Part shown: positions 1 through 5,947 of the stretch, piece after piece | How the letters are laid out: each line of letters begins with the position of its first letter | Numbering within the stretch: the stretch's first letter is position 1 | DNA from: CAYZED01 sp964477445 | GTDB lineage: Bacteria; Bacillota; Clostridia; Lutisporales; Lutisporaceae | Direction: 5' to 3' | NCBI GenBank assembly: GCA_964477445.1 | Contig: CAYZED010000044.1 | Span: 1-6,134, forward strand | Length of the DNA: 6,134 nucleotides | Notes under the pieces: generated by a model | What the model was told of the DNA's origin: nothing | What the model saw: the letters and a program-made list of their open reading frames with translations, nothing else | The model's database searches: none | Program-made: the position numbers and the translations under genes

Positions 1-540
1 AAACATCTCGATAAATTGCGATTTCACAAGTTCATCAGTAAGGTTTAGTAATTTCTTATAAGATTCTTTTGTATCATTAGCCGCCCATAAAAGTTCTGCA
101 AGTTTCTCTTGTTCATCCATGTCAGGCAAATTAAACTCAAGTTCTTTCAATGCACTCCAGTTAATAGTTGGTGACAATGATCCTACTGAAATTCTAATAG
201 TTGCATCAAAAAAATAATCTGAACAAATAAAAAATGGAAACAATTTTAATGAAATTACTTTTTCATTAGGCCTAAGAATCATCCCATGAGCAGAAAAAAG
301 TCCATCATGCGGTGCAATAGATGCTCTTCTTAAATAAGCATTCCTTTTTCCAAATAGGACATCACCCTTTTGCATTATTAGTTTATCGCCTTTTATTGGC
401 ACGTTGCTTCCCCATCTTAAAACAGAAAGGCTGCCACTATCTAAATGCTCCAGCCCTATATATGTTTTCATATCATCCGCAGTTGGTTTTCTTTTTTGAG
501 TAATATTGAAAGCTATATCTTCAAATTTGTATTTAGGCAT
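1..540 (-). CDS. hsdS: Type I restriction-modification specificity subunit HsdS, 3' part cut off by the window edge
   Basis: Reading from the ATG at 540-538 the frame stays open for 180 codons to base 1, so the C-terminal part is missing. HsdS is the DNA-recognition subunit: two target recognition domains (TRDs) separated by conserved helices bind the two halves of a split site and hold the two HsdM subunits. Residues about 1-145 look like one TRD, beginning MPKYKFEDIAF and ending with the typical TRD tail SVGSLSPTINWSALKELEF. Residues about 142-180 form the conserved helical spacer, with DEQEKLAELLWAA and the hallmark ELVKSQFIEMF. The start codon overlaps the stop of the upstream hsdM by 8 nt (533-540). 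The upstream GGTGGTGATGGAA is only a weak ribosome binding site, so translational coupling is likely. The second TRD lies outside the window, so target specificity cannot be judged. Confidence 0.93.
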   Translation of the reverse strand, partial: MPKYKFEDIAFNITQKRKPTADDMKTYIGLEHLDSGSLSVLRWGSNVPIKGDKLIMQKGDVLFGKRNAYLRRASIAPHDGLFSAHGMILRPNEKVISLKLFPFFICSDYFFDATIRISVGSLSPTINWSALKELEFNLPDMDEQEKLAELLWAANDTKESYKKLLNLTDELVKSQFIEMF

Positions 541-2038
541 TTCCATCACCACCATTCTCAAAGAGCATGTATTTGAGAGTCTCATAAGATTCTCTAAATG
601 TATCACTGCAACCTAACCAAGCATCTAGTGCTTCTTCAATGGAATAGGATTTTTCCTCATCTTCGTTGTTACTTGATCCATTTACATAAAGTGGAATACT
701 AAGTTTGCTACCATTTGCAATTATCTGATCGATGGTAGCAATTGCAGAAAAGCCATCCTGATTAGCAAAGTCACAGTATGTTTGTGCGATTTTCTGAATA
801 TGCTCTTCTTCCAGATAACTCTCAGCATTCTTTCGAGTAACCTCATTCTTTGCATTTATAAACAGTAATTGCCCTCTGCGTGATGGTTCTTTATTAGTTC
901 GACATATTATGATGCAGGCTTCCATTGGAGAATTGAAAAACAAATTCTTACCAATTCCTATTACACATTCGACTAAATCCCCACTAACAAGCTTTTCTCG
1001 CATTTCTCTTTCTTCGTCTCTAAACAAAACACCGTGCGGAAACAAAATTGCACATCTTCCGGTTTTAGGATGAAGACTCTTTAAAATGTGTTGAAGAAAT
1101 GCATAGTCAGCTCTTCCTTGAGGTGGTGTGCCTAGAAAATTCCTGCCATATTTATCAGCGGAAAAAGCGTCTCGATCCCATTGTTTAATTGAATAAGGTG
1201 GATTAGCTAAGACCAAATCGAACTGCATTAATTCATTTTTTTCAACAAACGCTGGTTTTTTCAAAGTATCATCATTAACTACATGGAAGTCCTTTACACC
1301 ATGTAAAAACAAATTCATTCTACCAATCGCAGAAGTAAGTGCGTTAATTTCTTGCCCATATGCTTTTACATTTCTCCATTCAAGTCCTTGTTGCTTCAAA
1401 TAGGCAATTGCTGAAATAAGCATTCCTGCACTACCACATGTCGGATCATAAATACTTTCGCCAGATTGTGGTTTAAGCATCTCGGTCATGAGATGCACTA
1501 CTGTTCGATTTGTATAAAACTCTTGTGCTGTATGGCCGCTATCATCAGCAAATTTTTTAATTAAATACTCATAACCTTGTCCAAGTTCATCCTCTGGACA
1601 ATTTTTCATACTAAGCGTTTTTGAAGAAAAATGTTCAATTAAATCTTTGAGTAATTCATCAGGCAATCTATTTTTGTTAGTCCAAGCTCCATCACCAAAT
1701 ACACCATCTAACTTTTCTGGATTAGCTTTTTCAATAGCTTTAAAAGCATTTACGATTGCTACTCCGAGATTCTCTGATATTGAACGGACATCCTTCCAAT
1801 GCGAGCCTTTCGGAACAATGAACCTATGGTTTTCTTCCCACTCTAAAGCATCTTCATCTCCATCGAATTCTTCGAGAATCTGTTGACATTCTTCATCGTA
1901 AACATCGCTTATTCTTTTAAAAAACATAAGCGGAAAAATATATTGTTTATAAGAACCCGCATCTATATGCGTTCGTAAAAGTACTGCCGAGCTCCAAAGA
2001 TAAGATTTTAATTCATCCATAGTAATTCTGTTACTCAC
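533..2038 (-). CDS. hsdM: Type I DNA methyltransferase subunit HsdM, NPPY type (M2, predicted N4-cytosine)
   Basis: A 501-aa HsdM. The N-terminal helical domain (about residues 5-145) contains FFKRISDVYDEE (39-50) and HWKDVR (80-85). The Rossmann methyltransferase domain (about 150-450) contains EFYTNR (173-178), SAM-binding motif I DPTCGSAGM (198-206) and catalytic motif IV NPPY (279-282). Most HsdM proteins read EFYTPR and NPPF, as the neighbouring M1 does. In described type I systems with two different M subunits, the NPPY partner makes N4-methylcytosine and the NPPF partner N6-methyladenine; base choice here is inferred from that. The GTG start is chosen because an AGGAGG box (2047-2052) lies 8 nt upstream. 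The in-frame ATG six codons later (MDELKS) has no such box. It overlaps the upstream gene by 8 nt and hsdS by 8 nt. Length is normal for HsdM and all expected motifs are present. Confidence 0.93.
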   Translation of the reverse strand: MSNRITMDELKSYLWSSAVLLRTHIDAGSYKQYIFPLMFFKRISDVYDEECQQILEEFDGDEDALEWEENHRFIVPKGSHWKDVRSISENLGVAIVNAFKAIEKANPEKLDGVFGDGAWTNKNRLPDELLKDLIEHFSSKTLSMKNCPEDELGQGYEYLIKKFADDSGHTAQEFYTNRTVVHLMTEMLKPQSGESIYDPTCGSAGMLISAIAYLKQQGLEWRNVKAYGQEINALTSAIGRMNLFLHGVKDFHVVNDDTLKKPAFVEKNELMQFDLVLANPPYSIKQWDRDAFSADKYGRNFLGTPPQGRADYAFLQHILKSLHPKTGRCAILFPHGVLFRDEEREMREKLVSGDLVECVIGIGKNLFFNSPMEACIIICRTNKEPSRRGQLLFINAKNEVTRKNAESYLEEEHIQKIAQTYCDFANQDGFSAIATIDQIIANGSKLSIPLYVNGSSNNEDEEKSYSIEEALDAWLGCSDTFRESYETLKYMLFENGGDGNA

Positions 2039-4451
2039 TAATGTATCCTCCTTCAGCCAACAAGGCTTTCAACTTTTCTTCTGCAGCAAGTACCTCATCT
2101 AGCGCTGATAAAAATGCCTTTTTAACTTCCTTTGGACAAACTGTCTCCATTAAAGCTTTTTCGATATAGCTGTTAACAGAGAGTGTGTATTCTTTTGTCT
2201 TTATGTCCTCTATTGACACAATTTTAGATTTTTCAATAACTGACTCATATTTTTTGTATAAGTTATAAACTTCTAAAACATCTTTCTCTGCCATTATATT
2301 TTGAGCTCTTTGAGCAGTATAAATTTTCGAACCGTCAATGAGGCATACTTTTCCTTTATGCTCTTGAGACTTGTTATTATTTAGGATTAGAATACATGCA
2401 GATACGCCGGTACTATAAAATAATCCACTAACCAACGTAATGACACATTCAAGTTTATCCGATTCTATAAGTTGTCTACGAATTTCTCCTTCTCTACCGC
2501 CATGGAAAAGAACTCCTTGAGGAAGAACCACTGCGCATCTTCCATTTTTTTTGTCCATTGACTTTACCATGTGTTGAAGCCATGCAAAATCTGCACTAGA
2601 ATCTGATGGGCTTCCCCACAAATTTCGCCCGTATATATCCGATGAAAATTGATCAGCCCCCCATCCTTTCAATGAGAACGGCGGATTTGCAATTACACAA
2701 TCAAATGTTTGTAATTCTCCACGATATAAGAAAAGTGGTGATTTTAATGTATCACCTTGCTTCACCTTAAAGTCTCTTGCACCATGCAAAAAGAGATTCA
2801 TTCGTGCAATCGAGGAGGTTGCTAAATTCTTTTCTTGACCATAAATCCTACCATAGGTACTTTTGTCATCATGTACATTGCGTATCGCTTCAATTAACAT
2901 ACCACCAGTGCCACACGCAGGATCATAAACTGTATCGCCTGACTTTGGATTTAGAATTTTGACCATTAATTTTATAACCGACCGAGGTGTATAGAACTCA
3001 CCTGCATTTTTCTTTGAAAGGTCAGCAAATTTTTTGATCAGGTATTCATAACTATCTCCCATTACATCAGATGAATAGTTTTCATTACCTACTTTAATTT
3101 TCGACATGTGTTCAATAAGATCTTTTAGACGTTCATCTGACAGCTTATTTTTATCTGTCCAGTTTGCATCATCGAAACTCGAAAAAACACCAAAAAGTGT
3201 ATCTGGATTCGCACGTTCAATACCAACCATTGCATCAACTATTGCTTTCCCAACATTTTCAGATTTTTCACGTACATCTTTCCAATGACAATTGTCTGGA
3301 ATAACAAAACTATGGTTTTCTGGGAATGCAGCATACTCTTCGTCACCACCAGATTCCTCTAACGCCTTGACAGTTTCTTCATCGTATACGTCAGAAAGGC
3401 GTTTGAAAAACAATATAGGAGTAACATAACTTTTATATTCGTCTTGATTAATAGGGCCTCTGAGAATATTGCAACACTCAAATAAGTGAGAGAAAAGTGA
3501 CTGACTAGTTGTTTTTTCATTTTGTGCAAAACTCATATTCAGATCATCATCAGCTATTTCAACTGCTGTGGAAATCATATCTTCTCTACTGCCCAATTTT
3601 ACTTTTTTTACCCCCAACGAACTTTCTATAGATACAGAAACGTCTCCGCTAATTTTTTCAAACTTTGGAGCATATTTATTTTCAAATTTCATTAAGATAC
3701 CCAACATTTTTTCATCAAGAAATGTTAATGCATGTTTCCTTATGTCGACCGGGATACCGTAATATGCTTCTGCAATACTACCAGTTATGGCCGCAAGTGT
3801 ATCACTATCTCCACCCAACGAGATTGCATTTCTAATAGCGTCTTCAAAACTCACTGACTCAAGAAAAGCCATTATTGCCTGTGGTACAGTTTCTTGACAG
3901 GTTTCATTAAATTTGTACGAAGCTCTGATGCTATCTAAAGTAAAATTCATGTCATAGTAATTCTCATTAATATAATCACGTATTTCTAGAATATTCATTC
4001 CGGTTCTGGCAAGATATATGGCGACAGCAGTTGCCTCTGCGCCCTTAATACCTTCAGGGTGATTATGCGTCACTTCTGTTACTTTTTTTGAAATATTTTT
4101 AGCTTCTTCGAGCGTCCTAGCTACAAATCCACATGCACTTATACGCATGGCAGCGCCATTTCCATAGCTATTATACGGTCGTGGTTCATTTGAATACATC
4201 CACTCTCTAAACATACTCCCGTATCCGCAATTTGGATAAGGTCTTCCAATTTCTTGCATGCTCTTTATTGCACACTTATCTAATTGACTATAATCACCCT
4301 GACAATCTAATATAGCTCTTGCAATAGCTAATGACATAACGCTGTCATCAGTAAAAAAACATTTGTAAGTCAATAAATCAAAATCTTTTGTTTTTATATT
4401 ATTCCACTCAAACCGTGATCCAACAATATCGCCAATTATTGCTCCTAACAT
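2031..4451 (-). CDS. hsdM: ADP-ribosylglycohydrolase (DraG/ARH-like) fused to type I methyltransferase HsdM, NPPF type (M1)
   Basis: An 806-aa two-part protein in one uninterrupted frame. Residues about 1-262 are a full DraG/ARH-family ADP-ribosylhydrolase: GDIVGSRFE (7-15), the metal-binding TDD (34-36), GNGAAMR (97-103), THNHPEG (128-134) and the second metal site GGDSDT (213-218, with D215, D217, T218). All expected metal ligands are present, so an active enzyme is likely. A linker of about 50 residues follows. Then comes a complete HsdM: helical N domain (about 316-455; FFKRLSDVYDEE at 348-359, HWKDVR at 389-394) and methyltransferase domain (about 460-760; GEFYTPR 484-490, motif I DPACGTGGM 510-518, catalytic NPPF 589-592). 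The HsdM part predicts N6-adenine methylation. An ordinary HsdM is about 500 aa, so the extra length is the hydrolase. It is the first gene of the operon, with an AGAGGTG box 5 nt before the ATG. What the hydrolase acts on (protein, DNA or a nucleotide signal) cannot be told from sequence. Confidence 0.93.
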   Translation of the reverse strand: MLGAIIGDIVGSRFEWNNIKTKDFDLLTYKCFFTDDSVMSLAIARAILDCQGDYSQLDKCAIKSMQEIGRPYPNCGYGSMFREWMYSNEPRPYNSYGNGAAMRISACGFVARTLEEAKNISKKVTEVTHNHPEGIKGAEATAVAIYLARTGMNILEIRDYINENYYDMNFTLDSIRASYKFNETCQETVPQAIMAFLESVSFEDAIRNAISLGGDSDTLAAITGSIAEAYYGIPVDIRKHALTFLDEKMLGILMKFENKYAPKFEKISGDVSVSIESSLGVKKVKLGSREDMISTAVEIADDDLNMSFAQNEKTTSQSLFSHLFECCNILRGPINQDEYKSYVTPILFFKRLSDVYDEETVKALEESGGDEEYAAFPENHSFVIPDNCHWKDVREKSENVGKAIVDAMVGIERANPDTLFGVFSSFDDANWTDKNKLSDERLKDLIEHMSKIKVGNENYSSDVMGDSYEYLIKKFADLSKKNAGEFYTPRSVIKLMVKILNPKSGDTVYDPACGTGGMLIEAIRNVHDDKSTYGRIYGQEKNLATSSIARMNLFLHGARDFKVKQGDTLKSPLFLYRGELQTFDCVIANPPFSLKGWGADQFSSDIYGRNLWGSPSDSSADFAWLQHMVKSMDKKNGRCAVVLPQGVLFHGGREGEIRRQLIESDKLECVITLVSGLFYSTGVSACILILNNNKSQEHKGKVCLIDGSKIYTAQRAQNIMAEKDVLEVYNLYKKYESVIEKSKIVSIEDIKTKEYTLSVNSYIEKALMETVCPKEVKKAFLSALDEVLAAEEKLKALLAEGGYISE
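2047..2052 (-). promoter_or_regulatory. Ribosome binding site fixing the GTG start of the second hsdM
   Basis: AGGAGG on the minus strand lies inside the last codons of the fusion gene, 8 nt before the GTG at 2038-2036. A full-strength box here argues that the GTG, not the later ATG, is used. It also means the second hsdM can initiate on its own as well as by coupling. Confidence 0.8.
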
Positions 4452-4456
4452 TTTTG

Positions 4457-4463
4457 CACCTCT
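4457..4463 (-). promoter_or_regulatory. Ribosome binding site of the DraG-HsdM fusion gene
   Basis: AGAGGTG on the minus strand, 5 nt before the ATG at 4451-4449, is complementary to the 16S rRNA tail over GAGGTG. It supports translation from the first methionine, and therefore that the hydrolase domain is made as part of the protein. Confidence 0.75.
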
Positions 4464-4506
4464 TCATCTAAAGTAATTTATAATTCAACTCATCGACTTA
4501 TAATAG

Positions 4507-4515
4507 ATTGTATCA
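4507..4515 (-). promoter_or_regulatory. Candidate promoter of the hsd operon (extended -10)
   Basis: The minus strand reads TGATACAAT, an extended -10 element (TG, one base, then TACAAT, five of six matches to consensus). There is no good -35 box 16-18 nt upstream, which is tolerable for an extended -10 promoter. A start near 4500 would give a leader of about 50 nt. A second -10-like hexamer, TATTAT, lies just downstream at 4500-4505. The AT-richness of this gap makes chance matches easy, so this is tentative. Confidence 0.35.
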
Positions 4516-4535
4516 AGATAAAATCAGTCTTGCGA

Positions 4536-4700
4536 TTAGTCTCTTTTTAAATTTCTGTCATCTATGATTTCCACAACATCTCCAATTTCACAATTTAAAA
4601 CTTTGCAAACTCTTACTAATACATCCAGAGAAACTGATTCATTCTTGCCTAATTTAGCCATAGTCGCTGTACTAAGTTCAGCTTTATCTTTAAGATAACT
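4536..4700 (-). pseudogene. Truncated XRE/Cro-type helix-turn-helix repressor remnant
   Basis: The minus-strand frame is open for 54 codons before a TAA at 4538-4536. It reads SYLKDKAELSTATMAKLGKN, then VSLDVLVRVCKVLNCEIGDV, which is the C-terminal two thirds of a short Cro/CI-like HTH regulator common in Firmicutes: the recognition helix region (STATMAKLGK) followed by the closing helices. Intact family members are about 65-75 aa and begin with another helix. Here a TAA (4703-4701) sits just before the preserved part, and no start codon or ribosome binding site precedes it. The only internal ATG (4661-4659) would leave 41 aa without the first HTH helices. Such regulators often sit next to restriction-modification operons, and this one lies 84 nt upstream of hsd on the same strand, so it may be a lost local control gene. 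Identification as an HTH fragment is fairly secure; loss of function is inferred. Confidence 0.75.
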
Positions 4701-4991
4701 TTAATATGTTTTAAATATTATCTTTTTCTTAGTTGTTAGATTAATTCTATGAGTAATTCCTGTTATTTCTTCATCAACCGAAGTGTCTAATAATCGCACT
4801 TAAAATTTAATGTAATTTTTGCTGTTTACACAAGCCCTGAACGTAACTCTTTTTTCTCCTCTTCCATCTTACACTATTGTTTTTCTAATTTCATCATGCA
4901 ATTTTAATTTTTCCCCCATAAAAGTAAAAACATCTACTAAGTAGGTTTTTTCTGTAACCTTAAACTTAAATAGATGTTATCACACGTTTTG

Positions 4992-5004
4992 GACATACTA
5001 TGTC
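4992..5004. repeat. Small perfect palindrome GACATA-C-TATGTC
   Basis: The two 6-bp arms are perfect around one central base. This is too short for a transposon end and lacks the T-run and stable loop of a terminator. It could be a binding site for a dimeric protein, or chance in AT-rich DNA. Confidence 0.4.
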
Positions 5005-5016
5005 TAATTTTTGAAT

Positions 5017-5036
5017 TTTCTTATTTAATTAAGAAA
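5017..5036. repeat. AT-rich inverted repeat downstream of the merR-type gene
   Basis: TTTCTTA (5017-5023) and TAAGAAA (5030-5036) are perfect 7-bp arms around a 6-nt loop, about 60 bases past the regulator's stop codon. On the minus strand no U-run follows, so it is a poor terminator for that gene. On the plus strand the stem is followed by TTTATTTTT. Its stem holds only one G-C pair, so function is doubtful. Confidence 0.3.
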
Positions 5037-5093
5037 TTTATTTTTCCCAAACCCGAAAGGCATTTCATCCTTCTTTTCTTCAACCTCTTCTCT

Positions 5094-5510
5094 CTACCTC
5101 GCCCATTCCTTTATAGCATCCCTAAGAAACTCTGCCGTTCCTGGCTCTTCTTTATCATAATATTCCTTGAATCTTTCATCTTGAACATACATTTCTCCGA
5201 GCCCTATATGCGCTTCCTTTGAATATTCACTCCAATAAAGCATTAGCCACTCTTTATGTAGTTCAACAGCTCTGCGAGCCATATCGCCCTTTATATCGCC
5301 AGTCTTTAATGCCGCTGAAAGTGTTCCTTTAATTTTTTGTGCTAAATCAGTCGTCTTTTCATAATCAGCTTCTGTTAGCCCCATTACTTTTGCGTTCGAG
5401 GCGGTTATTTTTTCTTCTCCAAATTTTTCTCTGGCTTCTTTACCATATTTTTTTTCGTTTTCTTCGACTAAATTTTTCTTAAAACCTTCAAATTTTTCTT
5501 TATTGCTCAT
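5094..5510 (-). CDS. Predicted short TipAS-like product from an internal start
   Basis: An in-frame ATG (Met114 of the regulator) is preceded by AAGGAG at 5519-5524 with an 8-nt gap, a better-spaced site than that of the full-length start. Initiation here gives 138 aa containing only the ligand domain, without the DNA-binding part. Streptomyces tipA is known to produce such a short form (TipAS, 144 aa), more abundant than the long one, which binds and sequesters the drug. The internal start is read from sequence; its use is inferred. Confidence 0.6.
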   Translation of the reverse strand: MSNKEKFEGFKKNLVEENEKKYGKEAREKFGEEKITASNAKVMGLTEADYEKTTDLAQKIKGTLSAALKTGDIKGDMARRAVELHKEWLMLYWSEYSKEAHIGLGEMYVQDERFKEYYDKEEPGTAEFLRDAIKEWAR

Positions 5511-5849
5511 AATTATTTCTCCTTGTTTGTTTTTTATTGTTTTCTCCACAGTTTCTATCAATCTATCGAGTTCTTCTCTCTTTTTTAATAGATTTTGTCT
5601 ATGTTCTTTAAGTGCCTTTTCTTCGATGAAATTTTTTGATTCCATTAAGCCCTTTATTATCTCAAGGTTTACTCCCAGCTCCCTAAAAAACATTATTTGT
5701 TGTAGTTTGTCGACTTCATTTTCACCATAGATTCTATACCCAGACGAGTTAATTCTAAGTGGCTTTAGTAATCCTATCTCATCGTAATATCGAAGTGTTC
5801 TGGTGCTTATCCCCGCAAGTTTAGCAAAGCTTTGTATTGAATATTCCAT
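5094..5849 (-). CDS. MerR-family transcriptional activator with TipAS ligand-binding domain (TipA-like)
   Basis: A 251-aa regulator. Residues about 3-70 are a MerR winged helix-turn-helix (SFAKLAGISTRTLRYYDEIG, then GYRIYGENEVDKLQ). Residues about 75-112 form the dimerising coiled coil, and about 118-250 a TipAS antibiotic-recognition domain (start FEGFKKNLVEENEKKYG; HKEWLMLYW at 198-206; YVQDERFKEYYD at 221-232). Proteins of this type bind a hydrophobic drug or peptide in the TipAS domain, then twist promoters with over-long spacers into an active shape. Length matches Streptomyces TipAL (about 250 aa). Its own promoter has a 19-nt spacer, so autoregulation is expected. A strong internal ribosome binding site allows a second, short product. 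The protein has no cysteine, so covalent thiostrepton capture as in TipA is not possible. It is transcribed toward the hsd operon but separated from it by about 640 bases, so a functional link is not indicated. No efflux gene adjoins it in the window. Confidence 0.92.
   Translation of the reverse strand: MEYSIQSFAKLAGISTRTLRYYDEIGLLKPLRINSSGYRIYGENEVDKLQQIMFFRELGVNLEIIKGLMESKNFIEEKALKEHRQNLLKKREELDRLIETVEKTIKNKQGEIIMSNKEKFEGFKKNLVEENEKKYGKEAREKFGEEKITASNAKVMGLTEADYEKTTDLAQKIKGTLSAALKTGDIKGDMARRAVELHKEWLMLYWSEYSKEAHIGLGEMYVQDERFKEYYDKEEPGTAEFLRDAIKEWAR
5519..5524 (-). promoter_or_regulatory. Internal ribosome binding site within the TipA-like gene
   Basis: AAGGAG on the minus strand sits 8 nt before the internal ATG at 5510-5508, exactly between the coiled coil and the TipAS domain. 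Its place at the domain boundary makes chance less likely. Confidence 0.6.
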
Positions 5850-5859
5850 ACAGATTTTT

Positions 5860-5864
5860 CTCCT
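5860..5864 (-). promoter_or_regulatory. Ribosome binding site of the TipA-like regulator
   Basis: AGGAG on the minus strand lies 10 nt before the ATG at 5849-5847, a slightly long but usable gap. It supports this methionine as the full-length start. Confidence 0.65.
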
Positions 5865-5885
5865 ATCAAGTTCAAACTCAATTTT

Positions 5886-5916
5886 AGTATAAACCTTTAC
5901 GCTACGTCAATGTCAA
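5886..5916 (-). promoter_or_regulatory. MerR-type promoter of the TipA-like regulator, 19-nt spacer with operator dyad
   Basis: On the minus strand a perfect -35 TTGACA (5916-5911) and a -10 TATACT (5891-5886) are separated by 19 nt instead of 17. Over-long spacers are the signature of MerR-activated promoters. Inside the spacer lies an imperfect dyad, TTGACG-TAG-CGTAAA, with five of six pairs matching, a likely operator for the regulator itself. Transcription would start near 5879, about 30 nt before the start codon. Confidence 0.7.
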
Positions 5917-5921
5917 GCAAA

Positions 5922-5947
5922 AAAAAGAATATCTATCTATTCTTTTT
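5922..5947 (-). terminator. AT-rich hairpin ending the small upstream gene
   Basis: Perfect 10-bp arms AAAAAGAATA (5922-5931) and TATTCTTTTT (5938-5947) flank a 6-nt loop. On the minus strand the second arm plus three more T's (5921-5919) gives a run of eight T's, as in a rho-independent terminator. The stem has only one G-C pair, so it may be weak. It overlaps the stop codon of the 61-aa gene and ends just before the -35 box of the regulator's promoter, insulating the two genes. A T-rich arm on each side makes it potentially bidirectional. Confidence 0.55.

Larger units (their letters stand above)
4701..5093. other. Gene-free, AT-rich stretch with stop-riddled sequence
   Basis: No intact gene, RNA gene or recognisable mobile element is seen. 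On the minus strand, in the same frame as the XRE remnant, three short open blocks run from 4919 to 4704 between stop codons at 4871-4869, 4802-4800 and 4703-4701. They begin MGEKLKLHDEI, DGRGEKRVTF and VRLLDTSVDEE. They may be decayed coding sequence, but match no family I recognise. Two inverted repeats near 4992-5036 are listed separately. Confidence 0.5.

Noticed and set aside
321..503. Plus-strand open frame of 60 codons
   Set aside because: It is antisense to hsdS, has no ribosome binding site and no recognisable domain.
1647..1886. Plus-strand open frame of 79 codons
   Set aside because: It lies wholly antisense to the N-terminal part of the second hsdM, with low-complexity Ser/Phe-rich composition typical of a shadow frame.
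2777..3762. Three plus-strand open frames of 60-64 codons
   Set aside because: All lie antisense to the DraG-HsdM fusion, without start signals or known motifs.
4929..4978. Inverted 8-bp pair AACATCTA and TAGATGTT about 34 nt apart
   Set aside because: Arms are short and AT-rich with a long gap. No target duplication or T-run goes with it, so it is likely chance.
5028..5093. Short continuation of the regulator's frame past its stop (REEVEEKKDE then MPFGFGKNKFLN)
   Set aside because: It is only 22 codons. The TAG at 5096-5094 fits the usual TipA length of about 250 aa, so neither read-through nor a tiny gene is supported.
4974..5222. Plus-strand 82-codon frame rich in Phe, Leu and Ile, resembling a membrane protein
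   Set aside because: More than half lies antisense to the end of the TipA-like gene, where Lys/Glu-rich coding reads as Phe/Leu on the other strand. No ribosome binding site.
5503..5730. Plus-strand 75-codon Ser/Phe-rich frame
   Set aside because: It is antisense to the coiled-coil region of the regulator; the hydrophobic look comes from the reverse complement of Lys/Glu codons.
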